Shown in pieces: positions 25,092-33,465 of a DNA stretch of 64,000 nucleotides. The notes below the pieces were generated by a model. The model had not been told where the DNA came from and did no database searches. It was given only the letters and a program-made list of their open reading frames with translations. The first letter of the stretch is position 1. Each line of letters starts with the position of its first letter. A program made the translations under genes and the position numbers. This DNA is from Marinobacter sp. (GTDB lineage Bacteria > Pseudomonadota > Gammaproteobacteria > Pseudomonadales > Oleiphilaceae): contig JAGYIS010000008.1 of assembly GCA_018402255.1 (NCBI GenBank), forward strand, positions 248,001 through 312,000, written 5' to 3'.

Positions 25092-25613
25092 GTGCCGTTA
25101 ACGCTACTGGTTATCGTGCTGTCAGTTGTAGCCTGGGTTTGGCTGCGAAATCAGCCTGCCAGCCAACGTAAACCCGCCATTATCAAGCTGGTGTTGTTTG
25201 CCGGTACAGGTCTGGTTTTACTGATGGCGGTCACCGGTCGCCTGCACTTTTTGTTCGCGCTACTGGCATTTCTCTTCCCGCTGCTGCGCCGGATATTGCC
25301 ATCTTTGTTGTCGGGATGGGTGGCGGGGGCTGCGAAAGCAAAGCCGGGCAATAAATCCAATGTTGCCAGTGAGATTCTGGATATGACCCTGGACCACGAC
25401 TCTGGCGAGATGACCGGTAAGATCCTGAAGGGCCCTATGGCCGACAGGGTGCTGGACGATCTGAGCGAGCAAGAGTTTATTGAGCTGTTAGGCTACTGTA
25501 GGCAACACGATGAGGATTCGGCTCGGCTGTTGGAGACCTATCTGGACAGGCGGTTCGGAGACTCCTGGCACGCCGATGATCACGGGAGTGGTGATGACGA
25601 ACCTGTCTGGTGA
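25092..25613 (+). CDS. Membrane-anchored partner of a J-domain protein
   Basis: A 173-residue protein from GTG 25092 with two or three hydrophobic segments (residues 1-16, 27-62, and around [10 protein letters not shown]). A conserved soluble part follows: [64 protein letters not shown]. In many proteobacteria, as I recall, this segment is joined directly to a C-terminal J domain in one protein. Here the frame stops at 25613 and the J domain begins in another frame at 25594, overlapping by 20 bases. This is either a natural split or a frameshift. Confidence 0.75.
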   Translation: MPLTLLVIVLSVVAWVWLRNQPASQRKPAIIKLVLFAGTGLVLLMAVTGRLHFLFALLAFLFPLLRRILPSLLSGWVAGAAKAKPGNKSNVASEILDMTLDHDSGEMTGKILKGPMADRVLDDLSEQEFIELLGYCRQHDEDSARLLETYLDRRFGDSWHADDHGSGDDEPVW

Positions 25614-25803
25614 TCGTGGCCATACCGGAGGGCCGTTAACCAACAGCGAAGCGCTCGATATCCTTGGTCTGGAGCCCGGTGCCAGCCGCGAGGAAATCAT
25701 TCAGGCTCACAGGAAGATGATGCAGAAGGTGCACCCGGATCGTGGGGGCAGTAACTATCTGGCGGCTCGAATTAATGAGGCTAAAGAGTGCCTGCTGAAC
25801 TGA
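25594..25803 (+). CDS. Pam18/TIM14-like J-domain protein
   Basis: A 69-residue protein made almost only of a J domain: [50 protein letters not shown]. The HPD Hsp70-stimulating motif is intact, and the AARINEAKE helix resembles mitochondrial TIM14/Pam18. ATG 25594 (or GTG 25591) lies inside the upstream gene's end, so translation is probably coupled. It should recruit DnaK to the membrane if joined or bound to the upstream protein. The end overlaps the convergent minus-strand gene by 23 bases. Confidence 0.8.
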   Translation: MTNLSGDRGHTGGPLTNSEALDILGLEPGASREEIIQAHRKMMQKVHPDRGGSNYLAARINEAKECLLN

Positions 25804-26617
25804 AACCCTGTCGGTGATAGCCATCTGGTAATTTGTAATCCCCTTCTGCTTGAGTCTCCGTTAACACGGTGACCACTTCCATACCTGCACTGGCACTATA
25901 GAGATCAGAGTTGGGTGCGACTTTTATGGCCATCAGCCCCCGGTTTGCGGCCAGGGCCATTGGGTTACCGATGACCGGGAAGGGGATCGGCCCTGTGTCA
26001 GTATTTTTTACAATGTCGAAAAGCTCGGCAAGCTCTGAAAAGAAGGCGGCCAACACGGCGCCATTGGCAATGGCATCTGTCCTGGCAAGGCACGCGGTGC
26101 CGAGTAGCCGGTCGCCCTTGCGGTGGTACTCGACCATGTCATGCCATTGGCATTTAATGCCGGCAAACTCGCCCTCGGTGCCTTGGGCGACGAAATCATC
26201 CACATGGCCCACGGTACTTTGGCTGGCCCGCTCAAACAGTTGTTCAAAGCGAAGCAGAGAAAGAGCTCTTTCATCCTCTGGCAGTGAGGCAATGCTGGCT
26301 TCAAACTTATCAACTTCGCTGGCGAGCCTTTCGGCAAAAACCTGTACTTCTGTCCGGTTGATGAGTTGAGCTACCTGGCGATCATGATCGAGCACCCAGA
26401 GTTCGCCCGTGTTTGAGTCGAAGAAAGAACTCAGTTGATGGGTTTCCGACAACGAGGCCACAAACGAGGTGCCAATGACTGTCTGGGTTCGGGTGCGGTT
26501 TTCCCCCGTGGCCTGCTCGACCGTCAATCGGGTTATGGGTGATTCAGCCACGACAGGTAAAGCCGGCAATATTGCAGCCATCGTCAAACAGCGTGCGAGC
26601 TTGGTAAATGAGGGCAT
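25781..26617 (-). CDS. Exported hypothetical protein
   Basis: A 278-residue protein with a signal peptide ([14 protein letters not shown]). The mature protein is mixed: an N-terminal beta part ([19 protein letters not shown]), a helical middle with many acidic residues, and a beta-rich C-terminus. No motif or family is recognised. A periplasmic location is inferred. The stop overlaps the J-protein end convergently. Confidence 0.65.
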   Translation of the reverse strand: MPSFTKLARCLTMAAILPALPVVAESPITRLTVEQATGENRTRTQTVIGTSFVASLSETHQLSSFFDSNTGELWVLDHDRQVAQLINRTEVQVFAERLASEVDKFEASIASLPEDERALSLLRFEQLFERASQSTVGHVDDFVAQGTEGEFAGIKCQWHDMVEYHRKGDRLLGTACLARTDAIANGAVLAAFFSELAELFDIVKNTDTGPIPFPVIGNPMALAANRGLMAIKVAPNSDLYSASAGMEVVTVLTETQAEGDYKLPDGYHRQGFSSAGTL

Positions 26618-26701
26618 GTCCGCTACTCGAGCAAGAAGGCTGTGTGCTCATACACTCTCTGTGAACAGGGCAGCCAGCAAAGCGCTGGCTGCCCATGAAG
26701 G

Positions 26702-27739
26702 TTAGCTCAGAGACGATTTTGAAACCACCAGGTACCGACGCCCCCACAGTGCGATGATGCCCAGCAAGAGCAAGGTCAAGGTCATTGGCTCAGGCACCTT
26801 GGCGATCGACTTGCCGCTCAGCAGAAGTTGATACGCCTGGTTGCCCAGATAGCTGTGGGCGGCTGTGGTGGGGTGGATCTCATCCCAGAAAACGAAGTCA
26901 CCCGGGTTGGCGCAGCTTTGTTCAGATGGGAAAAAACCACCGCTCACAGACCGGCACTCCCCTGTGGTGTTGGAAAATCCGAAAGCAGCCGGGTCGGCGA
27001 GCAGGTCGTTGAACAAACCGAACACATCGAAGTAGAAAATGTCAGCGTCTGTGGTTTGGGCCAGCTCGAAGAGTCCCTGCTCCAGCCCTTGATTCCAGGC
27101 GGTTGATACTTCGGTGCCTGAGGTGCTGTTGAGGGTGGTGCGAAACTCCGGGATGCTGCCAAGGTCCGGCAGGTTCGGTACCAGCAGGGTGGTTACTCCG
27201 CTGTCCAGCAAGCCGCCAAGCATTCCGAACCAGGAGTTCAACTGAGCGTTGATGGCGGCCAGCGGGTCTGCGCTGCCGACCAGGTCGCGCATGTCGTTAC
27301 CGCCTGCCCAGGCGACAAACAACGCGTCAGGGTCGGAAGGCGCGCCAGCCTGCCGGTTGAAGTATTGGGTATTTTGCGTGAGCAAACCCGCAGAGACGCC
27401 ACCGGCGTTGTCCACGCGGGCACCGCCGTAGGCGAAATTATTGCCGCCACTGGTGGAGTTTGTCGCGCGCGGCATGGCGAGTGCGTCTGCCAGATACTCA
27501 TGCCACACTGGACCATTACTGAAACGGCCATTGGGGCCATATCCGGCTGCCGCCGCTATGGGTCCAAAAGAGCCCAGGGGTACCTGGCTTCGGGTATTGC
27601 CGGTATCTGAGAGGCTGTCACCGAAAACGTAGATATCGCTGTAGCTGATAGGGCTGGCTCCAACGGAAAAACTGGTTAGAGCCAGAGACGCAGTTACAAA
27701 GAGTGAGGCGCCCAGGGTGCTTCGGTTTTTAGTCGTCAT
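26702..27739 (-). CDS. PEP-CTERM SGNH/GDSL-family esterase
   Basis: A 345-residue protein with a signal peptide (LTSFSVGAS). YVFGDSLSDTGNTRS is the GDSL block I with the catalytic serine, FVAWAGGNDMRDL is block III (GxND), and WDEIHPTTAAHSYL is block V with the catalytic Asp and His. It should be a secreted lipase or esterase. The end, VPEPMTLTLLLLGIIALWGRR, is a PEP-CTERM sorting tail followed by 10 extra residues. It has a sigma-54-like promoter and two upstream elements. Confidence 0.93.
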   Translation of the reverse strand: MTTKNRSTLGASLFVTASLALTSFSVGASPISYSDIYVFGDSLSDTGNTRSQVPLGSFGPIAAAAGYGPNGRFSNGPVWHEYLADALAMPRATNSTSGGNNFAYGGARVDNAGGVSAGLLTQNTQYFNRQAGAPSDPDALFVAWAGGNDMRDLVGSADPLAAINAQLNSWFGMLGGLLDSGVTTLLVPNLPDLGSIPEFRTTLNSTSGTEVSTAWNQGLEQGLFELAQTTDADIFYFDVFGLFNDLLADPAAFGFSNTTGECRSVSGGFFPSEQSCANPGDFVFWDEIHPTTAAHSYLGNQAYQLLLSGKSIAKVPEPMTLTLLLLGIIALWGRRYLVVSKSSLS

Positions 27740-27799
27740 TGTTATTTACCTTTTCTGTTTTGTGATTTTTGTTCTATTAAGGTGCTGAGCAATATGTTA

Positions 27800-27815
27800 A
27801 GCAACATGGTGGCCA
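27800..27815 (-). promoter_or_regulatory. Sigma-54-like promoter of PEP-CTERM gene 3
   Basis: On the minus strand TGGCCACCATGTTGCT keeps GG-N10-GC and an ideal TTGCT at -12; the -24 box is TGGCCA instead of TGGCAC. The predicted start is near 27788, giving a leader of about 50 bases. Confidence 0.6.
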
Positions 27816-27848
27816 AAGATGGTATTGCCGCGGGTTTGCAATCACTTG

Positions 27849-27907
27849 TGTAAATCTTTCGTTACACCTTCGGTTTTTTTCAGGCGAATGTGTAAATTTG
27901 TTGGACA
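27849..27907 (-). promoter_or_regulatory. Two upstream activator-type elements, PEP-CTERM gene 3
   Basis: Gene-sense TGTCCAACAAATTTACA (27891-27907) and TGTAACGAAAGATTTACA (27849-27866) both end in ATTTACA and lie 76 and 34 bases upstream of the promoter. The second is close to a TGTAA/TTACA inverted repeat. The rest of the gene-free stretch 27740-28100 shows nothing else I can support apart from the start of the next gene. Confidence 0.55.
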
Positions 27908-28100
27908 ATAGGGCGAGGCGTGGTGGCGCGCTGGTTCAGGCATTCTTAGGGGCGATCGGAAGGCTCGGGAACGGGTTGGTTTTGCGGTTTACATTTATGC
28001 CTATATCTCCGTTCCCGTAAGCATGATAAAACGTCTCCGCCCAGCGGCCGCAGGTGATATTTGCGCCGCCCGGAACTCTTCCGTTCATCAGGATTTCAGC

Positions 28101-28451
28101 ATGTCAGATAAATTTTTCTTTAAAGGCCGGCAAGACGCCCGCCAGCACCACACGGCTTATGGCGGATTCAAGACCAATGCCAGTCAGAAGAGTGGTAGCA
28201 AGAAGTTCCCGCTAGCCCTGACCGTGACCAGCGAGGCGCGTAAACAAGAAATTGAGGCACAGGTGGCCGAAGCCGAGCTCTACGCGAATATTACAGTGGA
28301 TACCCGCGAGGGCGCCGTTGAATCCATTGCTGAATTGACCGTTCTGTTGGAAAAGCCCGCCCCGGTTACGACGACGAAGGCGCCGTCGCGCAACGACCCG
28401 TGCACCTGTGGCAGTGGTCTGAAGTTCAAGAAGTGTTGCGGCCTGGCGTAA
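28101..28451 (+). CDS. SEC-C metal-binding motif protein (PBPRA1643-like)
   Basis: A 116-residue protein starting at ATG 28101 (TCAGGA upstream). The N-terminal MSDKFFFKGRQDARQHHTAYGGFKT and the C-terminal SEC-C zinc motif RNDPCTCGSGLKFKKCCG match a family of short proteins I recall as TIGR04102. SEC-C motifs bind zinc and contact nucleic acid or protein partners (as in SecA). Role unknown. It is followed by DUF3010 and DUF4112 genes at short spacing. Confidence 0.85.
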   Translation: MSDKFFFKGRQDARQHHTAYGGFKTNASQKSGSKKFPLALTVTSEARKQEIEAQVAEAELYANITVDTREGAVESIAELTVLLEKPAPVTTTKAPSRNDPCTCGSGLKFKKCCGLA

Positions 28452-28463
28452 AAGGGGAGTGCG

Positions 28464-28895
28464 ATGATTGTTTGCGGAGTTGAACTGACCGGTAGTGATG
28501 CGGTGGTTTGCATGCTGAAGCTGGACCGAGGGCAAATCAGCCTGTTGGAGAGCAAGGTGCGTAAGCTGTCGCTGAGCAAAAACCACACTCGCGATGACCT
28601 GAAACACTTCCAGGCAGCGTTTTCGGAATTGATGGCGGAACATGAGGTGACATGCGTCGCCATCAAGGAGCGGATGCCCAAGGGCAAGTTTGCCGGTGGT
28701 GCGATCAGCTTCAAGCTGGAGGCGGCCCTTCAGCTGATTAACGATACTGAGCTGGAGGTGAAATTGCTCCCACCGGCACTGATCAAATCCACGCTGGCCG
28801 CAAACCCTCTGCCCATTCCTTTTGAAGAGACTGGCTTGAAAGTCTTCCAGGAAACCGCTTTCACCGCAGCCTTTGTTGGATTGATGGCCAGATAA
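28464..28895 (+). CDS. DUF3010 family protein
   Basis: A 143-residue protein with RNase-H-like start MIVCGVELTGSDAVVCML (an acidic residue after an opening strand), then CVAIKERMPKGKFAGGAISFKLEAALQLI, as in DUF3010. Nucleic-acid chemistry is possible from the fold, but function is unknown. AAGGGGAG precedes it, 12 bases after the SEC-C gene. Confidence 0.85.
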   Translation: MIVCGVELTGSDAVVCMLKLDRGQISLLESKVRKLSLSKNHTRDDLKHFQAAFSELMAEHEVTCVAIKERMPKGKFAGGAISFKLEAALQLINDTELEVKLLPPALIKSTLAANPLPIPFEETGLKVFQETAFTAAFVGLMAR

Positions 28896-28932
28896 GCGGG
28901 CACCATCGCACGAAGGGCCCATTGGAGAATGC

Positions 28933-29391
28933 ATGGCGAAGCAACCTATCGAAGCCCAGCAACGGGCTACCTTGCAACGACTGGATACGTTCAGTCGTTT
29001 GATGGACAGCAGCATTGGTCTTCCATTTACTCGCTTCAAGTTTGGGATAGAAGCGATTATCGGCCTGGTGCCGGTGGTGGGAGACTTCGTTGGTCTGGTG
29101 TTGTCCTGTTATGTTCTGGTTGAGGCGCACCGGGCAGGTGCCAGCACAACGGTGAAACGCCAAATGCTGCGCAACATGGTGATCGACTTGTTGGGAGGCT
29201 TGCTGCCCGTGGTGGGCGATGCGTTTGATGCCATTTATAAAGCTAACACCCGCAACACGCGACTGCTGCGAACGTACCTGGAACATCAGTTGGCTGTTGA
29301 ACCTCCGCCACCGCCGTTCCCATGGAAGACGTTGATTGGGCTGTCGATTTTCTTTGCTGCTATCGTTGGGTGGATTGCCTTTATTTGGTAA
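28933..29391 (+). CDS. DUF4112 membrane protein
   Basis: A 152-residue protein with LMDSSIGLPFTRFKFGIEAIIGLVPVVGDFVGL, followed by NMVIDLLGGLLPVVGDAFDAIYKANTRN: two PVVGD repeats in hydrophobic segments, diagnostic of DUF4112. A third helix (TLIGLSIFFAAIVGWIAFIW) ends the protein. Function unknown. Its stop overlaps the AraC regulator stop by 11 bases, convergently. Confidence 0.9.
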   Translation: MAKQPIEAQQRATLQRLDTFSRLMDSSIGLPFTRFKFGIEAIIGLVPVVGDFVGLVLSCYVLVEAHRAGASTTVKRQMLRNMVIDLLGGLLPVVGDAFDAIYKANTRNTRLLRTYLEHQLAVEPPPPPFPWKTLIGLSIFFAAIVGWIAFIW

Positions 29392-30409
29392 CTGGAGACG
29401 CTTTCCGGGCCTTACGCCACCCTAGCGGAGAAATTCCCTGTGCTTTCCTGAAAGCATGGGAGAAGCCACTGACATCGCTGTATCCGAGGATTTCGGAGAG
29501 CAAGGTAATGTCCATGGTACTGGACTGCAGATGCCAGCAGGCGGATCTCATGCGCAGGCTGTTGACCAACTCTTTGAACGTTACGCCTCGCTGTTTTAGT
29601 TGCCTTTGCAGGGTGCGTTTATTCAGCCCGAGTAGTTGGCTTACGTTTTCAATGGACGCTTCCTGAACGCCCAGGGTTTGCTGAATCAACAGGCTCACCT
29701 GCTGGACGACATCCAGTTCGTGGTCTTGGATCAATTCTCTGAGGTAGGCCATCGCCGCGGTTTTGACGGCGTCGTTCTGACTCCTGAGCGGCTCATCGAG
29801 TAATTGTGTTTCCAGCCAGAGCGCATCATGTTCGTGATTGAACGAAACGTCTGTTTTGAAATACCGGCGATAGGTGCTGATGGGTGAAAGCGGTGCATGG
29901 CTGAATTCAAGCCTGACAAACCGGAAACCGGGCCGAATCAATACCCGGCAAAGTTGATAGCAGGCACTCAGCGCCAGCTCCCGGTACTGCCGGGTGTCTG
30001 TGATGTCGTAGAAGTTTTCATAGCGCTGAAGGGCAGTGACGGCACCGTGGCTGTGGTAATCCCAATATTCGGATTGGTTGTGAAAACACACGAAGCTACG
30101 CGCCGAGTGCAACGCCTCCCGGGGCGTTCTGCAATGCCTCAGTACCACACCTAACGGGCCAAGGATGCGAAAGTCCTGACTGGCCCCTAACCGTAATCCG
30201 AAATCTGCACAGCCAAGCGTTGTTGCGCTGGTCTCCAGCAGTTGAACAAAGTCTCGGATGTTCATGCTTTGCAGGTCGCTTTTCAGTGCCTCCGCAGACA
30301 GTCCATAGTCTGCCAGCAGGCGGTGGGGGTCCCCGCCTAAATCCTCTACCAGCACGTCGAAGCCTTTCAGGGCGCTGGTTCGAATCTGGTATTCCACCGT
30401 TGCTGTCAT
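29381..30409 (-). CDS. AraC-family transcriptional regulator
   Basis: A 342-residue protein. The N-terminal 200 residues form the ligand-sensing domain seen in OruR/GbdR-like AraC regulators (DVLVEDLGGDPHRLLADYGLS..., GASQDFRILGPLGVVLRHCRTPREAL). The C-terminal double helix-turn-helix has LLGLNKRTLQRQLKQRGVTFKELVNSLRM and EILGYSDVSGFSHAFRKAQGISP. It is divergent from the D-aminoacylase gene across 131 bases and probably controls it. Ligand unknown. Confidence 0.92.
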   Translation of the reverse strand: MTATVEYQIRTSALKGFDVLVEDLGGDPHRLLADYGLSAEALKSDLQSMNIRDFVQLLETSATTLGCADFGLRLGASQDFRILGPLGVVLRHCRTPREALHSARSFVCFHNQSEYWDYHSHGAVTALQRYENFYDITDTRQYRELALSACYQLCRVLIRPGFRFVRLEFSHAPLSPISTYRRYFKTDVSFNHEHDALWLETQLLDEPLRSQNDAVKTAAMAYLRELIQDHELDVVQQVSLLIQQTLGVQEASIENVSQLLGLNKRTLQRQLKQRGVTFKELVNSLRMRSACWHLQSSTMDITLLSEILGYSDVSGFSHAFRKAQGISPLGWRKARKASPVTK

Positions 30410-30540
30410 GTCGCAGGGCTATCCGGGCCGTTTTCATTCTATCCTGAGAGAAGTGTCACTAAATAACAAGAATGAACCCTGAGTCCGTCTTAATCTGGCA
30501 AGCATCCATACAACAACAAGCTCTGAAAAGGGAAAGCGCG

Positions 30541-32281
30541 ATGGCTCAGTATGACGTTCTTATCGAGGGCGGCCGTTACTTTGACGGCACCGGTGCACCC
30601 TCATCCATTCGCAATCTGGCGATCAAGGATGGCCGTGTTGCCCGAGTCACCGAAGAAGCCATCGATCATGCTCAGGCCGACCGGGTGATCAATGCCTACC
30701 GGCAAGTGGGTGACGCCGGGATTCCTGGATACCCACACCCATTACGATGCTGAGCTGCTGGTTAGCCCGAGCCTGTCGGAATCGGTGCGCCATGGTGTGA
30801 CCACGGTGCTGGTGGGCAGTTGTTCCCTGAGCATGATTTGCAGCGACTACGAGGATGCCTCTGACATTTTCACCCGGGTTGAAACGGTGCCGCGGGAGCG
30901 AGTGCTGCCGATCCTGAAAGCCCACAAAACCTGGTCAACTCCCAGGCAGTGGGTGGCGCATGTCAACACGGTGCCTCTGGGCCCTAACGTCATCAGTTTT
31001 CTGGGGCACAGCGATTTACGGGTAGGGGTGATGGGCCTGAGTCGAGCCACAGACCTGGCGATTCAGCCAACGGCCGAGGAGATGCAGGCCATGGAGGCGC
31101 AGCTTAAGGAAGCTCTGGATGAAGGGTTCCTGGGGCTGTCCACCATGTGCCTGAAGTGGGACAAGATAGACGGCGATCGGGAATGGTCCAAGAGTCTGCC
31201 CAGCACTTATGCCAAGTGGAGTGAAATCGCCCGACTGAACAAGCTGGTGCGCCAGTATGGCCGGGTGCATCAGGGTGCCCCGAATGCGGCTACGCCGTTG
31301 CAGATCCTCCAGTACGTGCGCGAGTGCCTCGGTTGGTTGCGTCGGCCCCTGAAAACCACGCTGATCAGTCAGATGGACCTTAAGGGCAGCGCCTACCTGA
31401 CCAACCTGACCAAGTTGACCTCCATATTGACCAATGCGTTGCGCGGTGACTTCCGCTGGCAGGTATTGCCCACCCCGTTCACGGTCTATGCCGATGGCAT
31501 TGACGTGGTGTTCTTCGAGGAGTTCGGCGCCGGTGAAATGGCGCTGGATCTGAAAGACGCGGTGGAGCGTAACGAGCTGCTGAAAGACGAGGCTTACCGC
31601 CGTAAGTTCCGGAAGTTCTACGGCGAGAAGCTGAGCCCTCGGGTGTGGCAGCGGGACTTTGGTGACGCCATGATCATCGACTGCCCGGATGAATCCCTGA
31701 TTGGTAAGAATTTCGAGGAGGTAGCCAACGCCCGGGGCGTGCACGTGGTCGATCTGTTCCTGGATCTGGTGGTGGAATTCGGCAAGAAGATCCGCTGGTA
31801 CACGACCGTGGGAAACCACCGCAAACAGGTGCTCAAGCGCATCGTCAAAGACCCCCGCTCCCTGATTACCTTCAGTGACGCCGGCGCCCATATCCGCAAC
31901 ATGGCTTTTTACAACCTTCCGCTGCGCATGCTGAAACTGGTGCACGATTCCATTGACGAAGGCGATCCCATGATGACCATGGAGCAGGCGGTGCACCGCC
32001 TGACTGGCGACCAGGCCGACTGGTTTGGCGTTGACGCGGGCAAGATCCGTGAGGGCGACCGCGCGGATGTGGTCGTGCTGGACCCTTCAGGGTTTGGTCA
32101 GAATCTGGAACAAGTGCACTGGGGTGACATGGAGAACTTTGACCTGCAGCGCCTGGTTAACCGTAATCCTGGCATCGTCAAAACGGTACTGATCAACGGC
32201 AAGCTGGCGGTAGATGAGGAGGAGATCTTGCCCGAGCTGGGACGTGAGATGGGGTTTGGGAGGTTTATTCCAGCCAGCTAA
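30541..32281 (+). pseudogene. N-acyl-D-amino-acid deacylase (amidohydrolase 3), single-base frameshift
   Basis: The first frame from ATG 30541 gives YDVLIEGGRYFDGTGAPSSIRNLAIKDGRVARV up to VINA, then runs out of frame. From 30698 the next frame continues TGKWVTPGFLDTHTHYDAELL, containing the HxH zinc pair, and runs to the C-terminal SDAGAHIRNM (catalytic aspartate) and GDRADVVVLDPSG. One extra base (T at 30697) explains the break. The repaired length of about 579 residues fits D-aminoacylases, which remove acyl groups from D-amino acids. The divergent AraC gene suggests inducible use. Either a sequencing error or a recent mutation. Confidence 0.88.
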
Positions 32282-32389
32282 AAGTTTCGTGACCGGTTCT
32301 CAAAAACGGTAAAACAAAGGCATAAAAACAGTGGGTGTTTTGTTACTGTATTGGCTCGATTACGCCTTAGTTTCAGGAGAAACACAGCT

Positions 32390-33465
32390 GTGTTTGAAGG
32401 CCAGGGAAGTCAGGAAGTCGGCGCTGCTTCGAAGTACCCCAGACAGAATTCCGGTTTGCACCAACCAATGAAAGTCCCCCGAGCCTGGTGGTGGGATTTC
32501 ATTCTTCATGCCTCCACGTTCGGGTTGTACACCATGTTCTGGCTCGTGGGGCGACTCCGTGAAATACGCAGTTTAGGGCGGCATGATGTAAAACCCTGGC
32601 TATGGTTCTTTGTACCGCTGTTCGTGCCCGCTCAGTTTGTTGCATTGCCCAGGCTGACTCGTTATCTGCGGGACCTGGAGCAGACAAACGGAGTGCCGGT
32701 CTGGGGAGCGAACCGCTACGCATGGATAGTTGGTGTTATATCGGTCTCTGCCTTTTTAACGCTCAGGAACGTATTGCGACTCCGCTTTGGGCATTCGTGT
32801 TTGCAATGTTGGTCTGGGGTGGGCTGTTCACCATTCTGGAAATGCGGTTCAACACACTTAAGCGAAGCCTGGCGAACCCGCAATTTCGGGATAACCGCCG
32901 CGGCTATAGTTGGTGGGAGTGGTCGATTGCGCTGCCAATGGCTTGTGTCACGTTTGGTGTGTTGCCATACCTGAGTCTTGGGGCGCTGGGAATATATGAC
33001 ATTGACGACCTGCCCGCTGGCGATGTGTACGTCGATGTCGAGGGGCGTTTTCAGTTTCCGGTGCCAGCCGAGGGCTGGGTTCGGGTAAGGCCGGGAACGT
33101 TCGCGCAGGATGAGTCGCTTTTTGAAATGCGTGGTCCAGCCGAAGATGTTTGGGCCATCGTATACCATTACGAAGGCCTGTCTCTTGAAGAGCTTGCGGT
33201 TGACCGCCGGCAGACGCTTTACAGCAGCATTCGAAGAGCTGGCTGTGAGGAGTTCCGGCAATTTGTTGGGGGCAGTCTCAATGTTGCCGCCCAGATAACC
33301 TGCACTGGCATGGATCTGAACATGCCATCAATGTGGTCCACCGGAATTGTTGAGAGTGAACACGGCCTCTATGAACTTATCGTTTATATGACGACCCCTG
33401 CCTCGACGTTCAATAGGCGGAAGCCGGAACTGCTTCGAATGACCGGGGAGTTTAAAGCGTTATGA
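32390..33465 (+). pseudogene. Membrane protein with a C-terminal extracytoplasmic domain, single-base frameshift
   Basis: GTG 32390 after CAGGAGA. The first frame gives a membrane domain (WWWDFILHASTFGLYTMFWLVGRLREIRSLG, PWLWFFVPLFVPAQFVALP) to about VISVSAFL near 32765. The next frame resumes AQERIATPLWAFVFAMLVWGGLF and continues to LRMTGEFKAL at 33465, including an extracytoplasmic domain (residues about 215-355). One T missing from the run TTTTT restores the frame. The family is not recognised; the N-terminal part resembles DUF4234-type membrane domains. The end overlaps the DUF3857 gene by 4 bases, so the two act together. Confidence 0.7.

Noticed and set aside
31016..31996. Long minus-strand open frame (326 aa) antisense to the D-aminoacylase
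   Set aside because: The composition is high in His/Gln/Leu in a shadow pattern, it has no ribosome site or recognisable motif, and the plus strand holds a clear amidohydrolase.
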